From Euborellia annulipes (Eukaryota; Arthropoda; Insecta; Dermaptera; Anisolabididae), in the NCBI GenBank assembly GCA_023213315.1, contig JAKCPI010031693.1, positions 1-64,000 of the forward strand: 64,000 nucleotides of DNA. The letters are read 5' to 3'. Made by a program: the position numbers and the translations under genes. Shown piece by piece: positions 54,436 through 64,000 of this stretch; within the stretch, counting starts at the first letter, position 1; the number at the start of each line of letters is the position of its first letter. Under the pieces are notes generated by a model. The model made no database searches. It worked only from the letters and a program-made list of their open reading frames with translations, and was not told where the DNA came from.

Positions 54436-54919
54436 CTGGGAAATAGTCTAAACATGACTATTTCTCCTAAAAAATGACAAAAGCGATCACTTAGTTTATA
54501 TTATATATATATATAAAAATTTAAATAAAATATTTTATTTATTAAGAAATAGAAGGAGAAAAAAACTAGCTCATTTTTTTATACCACTTATTTCTAATAT
54601 TTTTCTCTAACGTCGAATGTGCATATAATATTATTGGATTGATAAAATAACTATTTAGAAAAGCAAGAGATTTGTGGCAGGCCACTGGCCTCAATAAATA
54701 TTTATTCTATCAAACACAAGTTCAACAATAAACTAAATAGCAAACTGCATGTTTGAAAATAAATATAAGATGAACTTAAGAAAATCATTTGACTCCAATT
54801 TCCAAAGTATAATGTACAGGAAAGAGATAAGAAATGAATGAGTTATAGTTTAGGAGTTTAGGCTTTCACAGTTGTTATCATTAATAAAAGAATTTCATTT
54901 TCGGTTTATCTGAGGTCTA

Positions 54920-55078
54920 TTTGTAAAAATTACAACGTTTCAGCTCATTATGAGGCCTTCTTCAGGTACAATTCAGTTAAGATTACAAAGGTTGTCTGTG
55001 ACAACCTCGAGCACAAACAACCTTTGTAATCTTAACTGAATTGTACCTGAGTGGCCGAAACGTTGTAATTTTTACAAT
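54920..55078. mobile_element. Foldback element with hammerhead-like arms
   Basis: Arms TTGTAAAAATTACAACGTTTC and inverse. The left arm (minus) has CTGAAGA, stem, GAAACGTTG; the right arm has CTGAGTGGCCGAAACGTTG with a shrunken stem II. Upstream of MIER. Confidence 0.5.
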
Positions 55079-56680
55079 ATTCCAGAGTTAAATCGAAAAC
55101 ACAAACTCTTATTAATGAGTTATAGGTGTATGAAAAAACATTCTATGATGGAAGTAGATATATATATATATAATTAATGTAGTATAAATAAGACGAGAAA
55201 ATACTGGTTGAAAGGTCTAGAAGATATAATTAGAAATTAAATGAAATTGCATGAATTTTGAGAAAGCTAGAGAAGTAAATTTAGATTTTGAATAAGAAAA
55301 GAAAATCATTTTTGATAAAATGAATAGTAAGAATAGAAATTTTTGTATTTTGGCTTTACTTCTTATAGGAAAAGCACCAAGAGTATCGTTTTATTCTCCT
55401 GCTATTTCCTAATACAGTCAAGCCTCTTAAAACACGATTTACAAAGTGCAAAAATTGGATAATTTGATAATCATAGAAAAGGAATAGAATAAATTAAATA
55501 TTAATATTGTGAAAAATAAAGCGATTCTCTGATTTATATTAGTAACACTGGTGTCGTATGATTTCGAAACAAAAACAAATAAACCGAATTATAAAAGTTT
55601 TGACTGTATATTCATCCAGCAATAGAAATAACTCAATTTACTCAACTTAACTTATTTTACTTACTTTTGATCACCCTAATATTTCACTCTAATTTGTATA
55701 CCAATCCGGTGAAGAAATATTTTCAAATTTCTATATAAAAAAAAATTGATACTTGTTCATAAGATTTTCTTTGATAGATAATATAACCAAAATATATCAA
55801 AACGATTTATTTAACTTCTTGTCACTAATTAAAAAAAAGAGAAAAATCTAAAATATATAAAGATATCAAAATTATAAAAATTTTATAAAAGAATGAATAT
55901 TTTTCATTTTTAAACAAAATTTGTTTTTGTGTACAAAGATTCGAATTCTAAAATCATAATATCATATTAAATGATTATGGTTTCTATTATTATACATAAA
56001 ATTAATATCTTTATAATAATTTTTGACAAAAATTAAATAAATTATAATGGTGTATTTGTTTTAAATTACCTTAAAAAAATATTTAATGAATGGCGTCTAT
56101 AAAAATTTTAAGGTAAGCTTAATAACAAATTATGCGTGGCCATTTTGATGAATCATTTTAGGAGGCAAATTTAAATTTAATGCTAAAAGAAAAGTTGGGA
56201 TGCTTTTAAAATACATAATATTTATAGTTTTATCAATTTCACGCTATAAGTTTAACATGTGAAGTAAAGAGAATTTAAAGCAGGTGTAAACCTATATATA
56301 CTTAGTATAAAACAATTTTTTCCTTCTATCTGCTTGCTTTTTATAGATTTTTTTGTACCCTTAAATATCGCCCCCCCCCCACGCCCCCTTGGAAAGAATT
56401 TTTTTTCTAAAATTGTTTATTTAATATTCAAAAATTGAAATGTTCAGCAAAGAAAACGAAAGGATTTAGGGAGAAAACACTAGTAAATTATTTAGCAAAT
56501 AAAACATAAGTAATTTTTCAAAACATAATGCCCACCTTAACAAACATGCCGTTGGGAAACACTGTATTAAATGCTTTTCTCTTCTACAATATATTATAAA
56601 ATCCAACCTATATAGTAAAATCCAATATTTGTATACCAAATGGCATAAATAAATGGCCTGGACTCAATTATACATAAGAC

Positions 56681-57227
56681 CAGGGATGGGCAAAATCCTT
56701 TAAAAAGGATCAGCGATCCGATCCACAGATCCGGGCAGTTCGCGCGATCCGATCCGGTTTGGAAAAAGGTTCGCAGATCCGATCCAAGATCCGAAAAAAA
56801 AATTTTAATTGAAGGTTTTTTAAAATAGGCATTATTTTTATACATTCAAAAGGTTATATTCATTGATTTCTTTAATATTGCTATTTTATAATTGTCTTTT
56901 AAAATAAAATATAAGAATACTGAATAAAATAGGGAAACAAGTGATTATATTTATCGAAAGTTTTGAAGGATTAGCGATCCTCTAAAAAGGATCGGAAAAT
57001 CCAGGATTGTCGATCTTTTGAAAAGGATCAGCGATCCGATCCTAGATCCAGAGAGCAAAAAAATGGATTTCGATCAAAATCCTTAAATCCACCCCTCTTT
57101 CGATTCGGTTCGCGATCCAGTTCCGGGATCCATTAAAAAAAAGGATCTCGATCCAGATCCGGAGATCCTGGATCGGATCGGATCTTCGGATTTAGATCCA
57201 AAAGGATCTCGATCCTGCCCATCCCTG
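56681..57227. mobile_element. hAT-like MITE made of GATCC-rich repeats
   Basis: Ends CAGGGATGGGCAAA / TGCCCATCCCTG with 8-bp duplication CATAAGAC (56673-56680, 57228-57235). The interior repeats GATCCGATCC-type units at both ends around an AT-rich core. Shares its end sequence with the 19108-20252 element. Confidence 0.8.
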
Positions 57228-58093
57228 CATAAGACCAAGAAAACAGAAAATAAAAATAAAAACCAATAGTATGATGATTTTAAAACTTAATAAAAAAACG
57301 AAGTTCTTTATTAATCATAATTTGAATCCCTAACTAAATCATTACACTCATTGTATTCAACACACCTCTTCGCCTAACCTACATCACCAATTAGACCTTC
57401 CCTTACCAAAATCCTAAGACTGACACTGTCTGAAAGATCTTACAATTGTATTTAAAGTCATTTGGTTTTTTTTTTTTATAGTCTGCTTCAACAAGTAATT
57501 GAACAAACTCTCGTATTGTTAGACTTATGAGAAGATTGTTGTTTACAATTTCAAATTACGCATGCGTAGTTAGTTATACTTGTTGAGAAGCCTATAAAAA
57601 AAGATTGTAAAAATTCAATAGAAAAAAGTAAAAAGATACAGAACCTGAGCCTTGACATAATAGTCCACTTGAGTTTAATTAGCGAAATTCGCTCGTCTCG
57701 CTTCTAATGTCATATAAACGAAAGCCTCTTTAGAGAAATAGTGACCAAAAATTTATTTTGAAATAAAATTTATTACAATAAACATATTATATACTTAGGA
57801 AATAATATAAGCTAAAATCTATAGGAATAAAAATTTTATAGTATAACTAAAATTACTCTAAATAGTATTATAGAGAACATGTAAAATATATTTTATTATA
57901 TTAAAAAAAAAAAAACTGGGTTTGCGAATTTCTAAAAAAGGGTCAAGAAAGAAACTCTTAAATAGGACCAATTCTAAAATAATAGTTGAACAAAACGACT
58001 AGAAAAATGAATAAAATAAATTAATAATAAATAAGCATAGATAGAGAGTAAATGAAATATGAAATGGTAGTGTTTTATGAAGTAGTATAATTT

Positions 58094-58252
58094 TTATTTC
58101 TCGCATTTATTTTTTAAATACGATTTTTTTAAATTCGATTTGGAGTTTGAAAATTTAACAACTTTTCTTGCTGCTGTATCCAGATCATTTTCCATTTCCA
58201 ATTTAATATTGGCTTTATTAATTAATTCTTTAGCTTCTTCAACTTTGTTACC
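58094..58252 (-). CDS. SUCLA2: SUCLA2 distal alternative last exon (diverged duplicate)
   Basis: Follows a good pyrimidine-rich acceptor (..TTTTTTCAG) and starts GGT AAC in the same phase 0 as the proximal exon, so it can replace that exon without a frame change. It encodes 52 residues: [18 protein letters not shown], then [12 protein letters not shown], then a basic tail ending KNKCEK and TAA. Residue-by-residue layout matches the canonical exon (G..V.EAK.L.......L.....DLD.AAR.V). The typical ..F..PI ending is lost and replaced by a Lys/Ser-rich tail. Only about a fifth of codons end in G or C. I infer an alternative terminal exon; the other possibility is a relic of an exon duplication no longer spliced. 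The open frame and intact splice site favour use. Confidence 0.65.
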   Translation of the reverse strand, partial: GNKVEEAKELINKANIKLEMENDLDTAARKVVKFSNSKSNLKKSYLKNKCEK

Positions 58253-61200
58253 CTGAAAAAATAAATAATTTCATATTATATTTAGAAAGGATAATTAGTA
58301 AAAATTAATAAAAGAGCTGCTCATAATTGAATTTAATAAAGAAATGCATAGAGAAGTTTTAAAATGTGAAAAAAATTAGAGCTAATTTAGGAGAAACAAA
58401 CAAAATCTTGGTCCATATTGATTTATCAGAATAATTAAGACAGTAATAAGGAAAAAAATAATGATTTTTCAATATATATTTTTTCCTTTATATGTAAACA
58501 CCTCCACAAGGAGATAAATTCAATAAATTTCAGAAAAGAGAAATATGATAGTTCCCTGTTGCAGGGAACTCACCGATTCTTCCAAATTGTAGCTTGTTAG
58601 TTCAAAATGGATGTGACTAAAGCCATTTATGCTTTGAGATAAAAATTTCCACAAAATTAAATAAAAATGAGTAGCTTTTTTATTATTAAGAATCATTATT
58701 ATTAGAAGCCAGATAAATTTTCCAAATATTAATTTGAAATAATACAAATATGCAAATAATATGTTTATTAAATTGGTTAGTTTTCAGGAGTAGTGGCTGA
58801 ATGTATAATTAACAATGAGGAGATTAAGGCAGCCAAAAGCAAATAAAGAAAAAGATATTTCTCTTTTCATACAAATGTCAACGTTTCGGCCAATTTTCCG
58901 GCCTTCATGAGGACATGTGCTGTTTACCTCGAGCTTAGAGGCGTTCTTACCTACTCCTGACATATTTTTGGTGCGAACATTCGTCTAATGACATGACTTC
59001 TGGTTCAATATGTCAGGAGTTGCCAAGAGCCCCTTTAAGCTCGAGCACATATCTTGATGAAGGCAGGAAAATATATTTTTCCTTTATTTGCTTTCGGCTG
59101 CTTTAATCTCTTCATAGTTAGATTAGTTTTTATTTTATGTTATGTGTAATTATTTGAAATATGAAAAAATTTAAGATTGTTATGTTTTAATTTTAGTGTA
59201 ATGTGAAATCATATATTAAAAAATAATTAGAAATGTATTGATATTATGTGTGCTTGTTAATTGGTAAAATATATATAAAAAAAAAACGTATTAAAAAAAG
59301 TAAGAAAGAAATATTAATAAAACAACAACATTTAAGTTAAGAAGAAAACAAACATAGAAAAAGAGCACAATAAAAACAAAATAGGTACAAAAAACCAACA
59401 ATAAGACAAAATACAAGAAGTGCAACACAAGCTAAATATATTAACAAAAGAAAGAGAAAAAAAAAACACCAAAAAGACACCAACAAATACAAGCTGTAAA
59501 CATAATAGGTAAAGGGCGTGTAAAAGAAAAATAATTACCATTAATTTTATGCCATTATTTAATTATATGAAAGTATTTAAAATAGGAATTTGGAAATAAA
59601 TTGTTAATATTATGAAATAAATAAATATGAGAAGATACTGTATTAATTAAATAATGACATGAAAAGCCTATTAAGATTTTATTGAGATGTCGTGCCTCCT
59701 AAATTGGAATCTCAAAGTGGACGTCAAGTTTTTCTTTCTTTGCTATCTCGACGATCTTAGTAACTTTACAGACGATGCGAGCAGCTTCATCTAAGTTGTC
59801 GCAGGCCATGATCTTCATTCCGGAAGACGCGACCAAAACTTTAGCTTCGTCGACCATCGAACCCTGTATTATCGGGGAGCAAGTAATTCATATTCACACA
59901 TGCAATTGACAAGTATTAAACCAAATACTATATGATACATTAATATATTTTGGGGTATTGATTCAAAAAAGAATTGTAGATAATTTACTTAAAAAAAAGG
60001 TAAAATAATATGAATTTTGTATAGGATATTTAAAAAAAAGTTTAAAACAAGTTTTGGTTCGGGGAAAAAGTATATCAGTAAAGTACTAGTACTTTTGGGC
60101 CGATTTTGTTCAAAAGCTTCGTGTCACGTCCCAAGGGGGTACTTAAATATCAATTTCAACCTCCTAGCTCTTTTCATTCTTGAGATATTTTGTTCACAGA
60201 CAGACAGACCATGTCTCAAAAACCACTTTTTTGTATTCAGGGGACCTCAAAATGTGTATATCCATCAAAATCGAATTTCTGACATGAAACCAATACTTTC
60301 TTTCTCTATATATTAACATATATAAGAGGTAAGAGAAAGTAAAAATAATTTCAAGTATTATTCATTGTTTTTGGAATAATTAAAGAAGTTAAAAAGAATT
60401 TGAAAATAAATAATAAAATGTCCTCCCCGAATTGAATAGAATTTAGACTTTGAAATCTTTGACTAAATAAAAATTTTATCTCAATTTTGTCAATCGATCA
60501 AAAGTTCATAAATGATGCTATTTTCTCAAGCGCTGAGTACTTAAAAAAAAATCTCTGTTCGTGTATATGAATTTTGTTATTTAAAGGCCTAATCTAGACA
60601 GTAAACATTTGTTTTAAAACTTCCCATTTTTCTGCACCCAGACTTGTACAAAGTTTTCATTGATTTCGGAACTAGCCAGTTCAGCTATCCAGTGGGAATT
60701 TTACTCATAAACATGGTTCAGAAACAAATGTTTTCACTCTTAACTAGGCTTAAGAAAACTTTTTAAATATTTATTTTAAAATAACTTAATAATTAAGATA
60801 AAGTTGAAATTTAATTATTTACCAAAAGTCGAGCAACAATTGGCACTTTAATGTTTAGTTCATGGGCTGCATCAATAATACCTTCCGCAATAATATCACA
60901 TCTCATTATGCCACCAAAAATATTTACAAGAATGGCATGTACTTTTGGATCGGAAGTGATAATCTTAAAAGCCTCTTTGACCTAAAAAACAAAAGAAAAA
61001 ATGAAAACCAATTTCAAAATAGAAAAAATTTAAAAATATTTATATTTTATATTAATTCATAAAAAAGATAGGTATTTCTCTATATATCTATATATAAATA
61101 TTTCTATTTAAGGGATTTGGAGGTCCGAAATTACCAGCTATTTTTTCTAAAAACTTCAGTAGCGCCTTTCGAGAATAAGATTTAATGATGGAACAGAGTC

Positions 61201-62646
61201 TGTTGAATTGGAGAAGAGAGGTGGATCCATCCAAAGAGAAATTCGTTAAATATATTATTAAAATTTATATTTTAAAAAAGAAAAAAATAACTAATTATTA
61301 ATTACCTGTTGTTTGGTAGCACCGCCTCCAACATCAAGGAAATTTGCTGGATTACCTCCATGATATTTTATAAGATCCATTGTAGCCATAGCCAAACCAG
61401 CTCCATTAACCATACATCCAATATTACCTTAATATTAAAAAAAAAAAATTAGAAGAGACATGTATTTATAAAATTATTCAAAATCAATAGGTTTAAAAAT
61501 ATACTGCTATATATAACGAATAATTTCTATATAATGAAAATATTAAAAGCCTATATACTGTATATATATATATCAAATAGACTAATTTATTTAGCTCCTT
61601 TTAGAATTAATAATGTAATAATATAAACTAAAAAATCATAATTACCATCAAGAGCAACGTAATTCAAATCAAATTTAGAAGCTATTACTTCTTTGGGATC
61701 CTCTTGACTCCAATCTCGAAGAGCGAATAATTCTTTTTGTCGGAATGCAGCATTATCATCAAATCTCATTTTACAATCAAGGGCAAAAACTAAAAAAAAT
61801 AATTAATTAAAAATTTTAGGAAAACAAAAAAACAAAACAAAAATTTGGGAAAACTAAAAAAATACATCAGTAAAGTACTAGTATTCGAGGTCTCCCAAAG
61901 ACGAGACCTAGCGTAATTTGTTTTGTATATCGCAAGTAGAAAATATTTAAAATTTGAAAGAAATCTTTAAAGCGAATTTCGAGAAAATTGGAAAAAAATA
62001 AAAAAGTACATCAGTAAAGTACTAGTATCCGAATTTTCGTTTAAATTAGTATATACAGTTTTTAAAATTTGAAAAAAATCGTTAGAGCCGTTTTTGAGAA
62101 ATGATGAGCTTACAAATAAATAAACTTATATTGCTCGTTTAAAGTATAAAATAAAATAATATCAAAAAGTTTTTTTTTAATCAACATTTTTTATATAAAA
62201 AAAAACTAATTAGAGAAAAATTAATTTTTACTATAATAAATTCGTTTAAAAATATATAATTTTTTAGGCTATTTAAATAATTTTTTTATTTAAGAGCATA
62301 TATGAATTTAACTTACATTTCCCAGCAGAATCTTGCGCAAAAGGATTAACTTCTATAAGAGTTGCGTCCTTGGCTTGGAACAATTTATAAAGATTAATAA
62401 TGTTTTCTATCATATCCTTATTATCTCCTAAACCAATCTTCTTTGTAACTTTGGCAGCTTGATCTCTTGAAAGACCTTAAAAATTTGATATGATAATGAA
62501 AAAAATATTGTTTAACATGAAATACTTTTACAAAAAATACTACCTTTAAGGACGTCGATCGGCTCATAAATGATAGCATCCGGATTTTTAGCCGCCACAT
62601 CTTCAATATTAACACCTCCTTGCGACGACGCTATAATAACTGGCCC
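58094..62646 (-). CDS. SUCLA2: Succinyl-CoA ligase (ADP-forming) beta subunit, 3' part, with two alternative last exons
   Basis: Mitochondrial TCA enzyme that converts succinyl-CoA, ADP and phosphate to succinate, CoA and ATP. Exons (minus): 62544-62646, 62317-62475, 61646-61789, 61306-61427, 60823-60981, then either 59699-59863 or 58094-58252. Visible order: [19 protein letters not shown] and EPIDVLKG (end of the ATP-grasp part), TLIEVNPF (nucleotide/Mg region), [64 protein letters not shown]. The stretch around [15 protein letters not shown] is nearly universal in this family. The window gives 283 aa with the proximal last exon and 281 with the distal one, against about 460 for the whole human protein, so the transit peptide and the rest of ATP-grasp lie beyond 64000. 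SUCLA2 was chosen over the GTP-forming SUCLG2 because [16 protein letters not shown] and the proximal C-terminus match the ADP type. Confidence 0.95.
58821..59109. mobile_element. Foldback element with hammerhead-like arms, SUCLA2 intron
   Basis: Arms AGATTAAGGCAGCCAAAAGC and inverse, about 30 bp. Minus 58878-58912 has CTCATGA, A, stem GGCC/GGCC, GAAACGTTGAC. The other arm is decayed. Lies between the two alternative last exons of SUCLA2. Confidence 0.5.
59678..59683 (-). terminator. Polyadenylation signal AATAAA after the proximal SUCLA2 exon
   Basis: AATAAA on the minus strand, about 15 nt after the TAG. It would give a very short 3' UTR and supports this exon being terminal. Confidence 0.5.
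59699..59863 (-). CDS. SUCLA2: SUCLA2 proximal (canonical) last exon
   Basis: Begins after a ..ATACAG acceptor with GGT TCG, in phase 0 with the exon ending at 60823, and ends in TAG. It encodes 54 residues: [18 protein letters not shown], then [12 protein letters not shown], and ends DVHFEIPI, as the C-terminus of animal SUCLA2 normally does. About half of its codons end in G or C by hand count, clearly more than in neighbouring exons. Confidence 0.9.
   Translation of the reverse strand, partial: GSMVDEAKVLVASSGMKIMACDNLDEAARIVCKVTKIVEIAKKEKLDVHFEIPI
59864..60822 (-). other. SUCLA2: SUCLA2 intron with an R1 repeat fragment
   Basis: Intron before the proximal last exon. It contains an R1 copy at about 60035-60340 (palindrome end missing); the rest is AT-rich with no coding signal. 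Confidence 0.6.
60035..60340 (-). repeat. R1 fragment in a SUCLA2 intron
   Basis: Contains the ACTAGTAC body block, a short CAGACAGACAGACC microsatellite, the CTCAAAATGTGTATATCC block and the TA-rich end. Confidence 0.55.
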
Positions 62647-62796
62647 CTAAAATAAGTAATAATAACATAGAATAATATGATAATTTTATTGAGTAGACAT
62701 TTCATAAAAAAATAAAATTAATTATCTAAAAAAATTGTAATCAAGAAATCTCAGATCTGAGCGAGATAAATTTATATGAATCTTTTCTGAGTATAT

Positions 62797-63274
62797 CCGT
62801 CAAAATCTCGACATTGAATTTTTGACATGAATTCAATACTTTCTCTCCAGTGGCGTATTCAGGGGGGGGGGGGGGCAGGGGGGCCGGGCCCCCACCCAAA
62901 GCCTTCTCCAAAACAAAAAAATACCTATTGTTTTCCCTAATGATTTTTTTTTTTTTTTAAATAATTATTTTATTAACTCTCATAAATTCTAAAATCTAAC
63001 AAAAAACTTATAAATAATTGAAAAAATCTCTAATATTTACGAATTTTGTATTAAAATTATTTTTTATTTCAAGAAAAAAAATTTTTTTTTATTTGTTTTT
63101 TATTTATAAAGATTATTATATTATCTAAAAAAAATTTCTCCACTTTAAGTTTCTTGGAGAAGAGGGGGGGGGGTTCATAAAACTTTTGCCCCCCCCCCCC
63201 CCCCCAAGCAGAAATTCTGGCTACGCTACTGTTTCTCTCTATATATATTAACACATATAGAGGTAAGAGAAAGT
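62797..63274 (-). repeat. R1 end split by a hAT-like MITE
   Basis: R1 terminal block at 62797-62847, foreign element 62848-63231, and the remaining TA-rich R1 end at 63232-63274. Confidence 0.55.
62848..63231. mobile_element. hAT-like MITE inside an R1 end
   Basis: Ends CAGTGGCGTATTC / GGCTACGCTACTG with 8-bp duplication TTTCTCTC (62840-62847, 63232-63239). G14 at 62862-62875 and a C17 run ending near 63205. Confidence 0.75.
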
Positions 63275-64000
63275 AAAATATAATTTCAGCGACACACATT
63301 GGCACGAACGGAGCGCTCATAAGGACAACGAAATTATTATTTATCTAATGCATTAATATAAATATATGTAAATCATTAGCAGAAACAATCTTATATAAGA
63401 TTTCTTATTATATAGAGATTTATCAATCTCCTTTTGAAATCCCAGAAATGCAAGAGGAAGTTTGCGGTGATGATAAATTAAAGATAGTTATTAATCCAAA
63501 GCCTGGTAATGAATAAAAAAGTAATAAAATGCATTATTTTAAAAGAAAGGAGTTTGGAAAGCAAAGTCTTTAACAATTTTTACATATTTATTAAAGGTGG
63601 CTAAACGGTCTCCTTGGAACCCAAGTCAATATCTCCCGGTCCCCCTATTTTTTACTTTTTTTAAAATTCAGATTGGTTAAAAAAACTATTTATAATTTTG
63701 AATTTGCAAATATATTATCATTTCAATATATTATTTAAATTTTATAATTATAATCCATGTATTTAAACTTATTTAACAATAATAATTTGTTACATTGGAG
63801 ACTCTTTGCGCCGCCCTTGCGGGTAATCCATTGCCCCCTAGGGGCCGCGGCCCACTACTTTACCAAGTCCTGTTGTAGACCATCCCACTTAAAATTCAGA
63901 AAAAAAATATTTGACCATTTAATAATTTATTTGATATTAATTGAGTATCCACTAAATTTGATTTGGTCCAAATTTTAGGTCTTTTCAGGGCCGAAAAGAG
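63275..64000. other. Right-end segment, upstream SUCLA2 intron
   Basis: No recognisable SUCLA2 exon. A short plus-strand open stretch (63424-63517, ending PKPGNE, stop, then AATAAA) looks like a terminal coding piece but is too short to assign. Confidence 0.3.

Larger units (their letters stand above)
54436..58093. other. Intergenic region between SUCLA2 and MIER
   Basis: Contains the foldback at 54920-55078, the hAT MITE at 56681-57227 next to a SINE fragment (about 56625-56675), and an inverted repeat at about 57470-57610 around ACGCATGCGT. No gene seen. Confidence 0.5.

Noticed and set aside
57540..57580. ACGCATGCGT as an NRF1-type promoter of MIER
   Set aside because: It lies in the loop of an inverted repeat (about 57470-57610), 3 kb from the MIER start, and is more simply part of a MITE.
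63424..63517. Plus-strand peptide ending PKPGNE with a following AATAAA
   Set aside because: About 30 codons only, no upstream exon found and no homology recognised; chance cannot be excluded.

Overview
The window is a piece of an animal nuclear genome, most likely an arthropod (possibly a crustacean). I cannot name the species. The DNA is strongly AT-rich and the genes are split by short GT-AG introns, with codons rich in A and T. Tens of kilobases are filled with short non-autonomous transposons, tRNA-derived SINEs and foldback elements. No prokaryotic, organellar or viral gene was found. All convincing genes lie on the minus strand, so they read from high to low coordinates.

Three conserved genes were reconstructed exon by exon, with reading phase kept across every junction. 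(1) 62646-58094: the 3' part of SUCLA2, the beta subunit of ADP-forming succinyl-CoA ligase; the first exons lie beyond the right edge. (2) 54435-48481: a complete MIER (ELM2-SANT) co-repressor, 6 exons, 476 aa. (3) 46302-32686: a complete THADA (tRNA 2'-O-methylation partner, Trm732 family), 25 coding exons, 1836 aa. These genes have no obvious functional link; they are simply neighbours.

Two further genes are predicted but not recognised. One is a six-exon gene for a 179-aa protein (27600-25306), followed by an orphan pair of coding exons (25190-24914). The other is a possible three-exon gene (22849-7923) for a membrane protein with a Thr/Pro-rich mucin-like segment between two hydrophobic segments; its introns are 6-8 kb and packed with repeats.

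The left half (1-24 kb), 28-32.6 kb and the larger introns are repeats. The most abundant is a ~670-bp family, called R1 here, which ends in a ~90-bp near-perfect hairpin and carries a variable microsatellite. At least eight hAT-like elements have exact 8-bp target duplications, some nested. There is also a PIF/Harbinger MITE with perfect 31-bp ends, three tRNA-SINE families, an RTE-type LINE fragment, and several foldback elements that contain hammerhead-ribozyme-like cores.

The points most worth a second look are: two alternative, phase-compatible last exons in SUCLA2 that would give the enzyme different C-termini; the hammerhead-like foldback family; and a perfect 125-bp direct duplication flanking a SINE inside a THADA intron.
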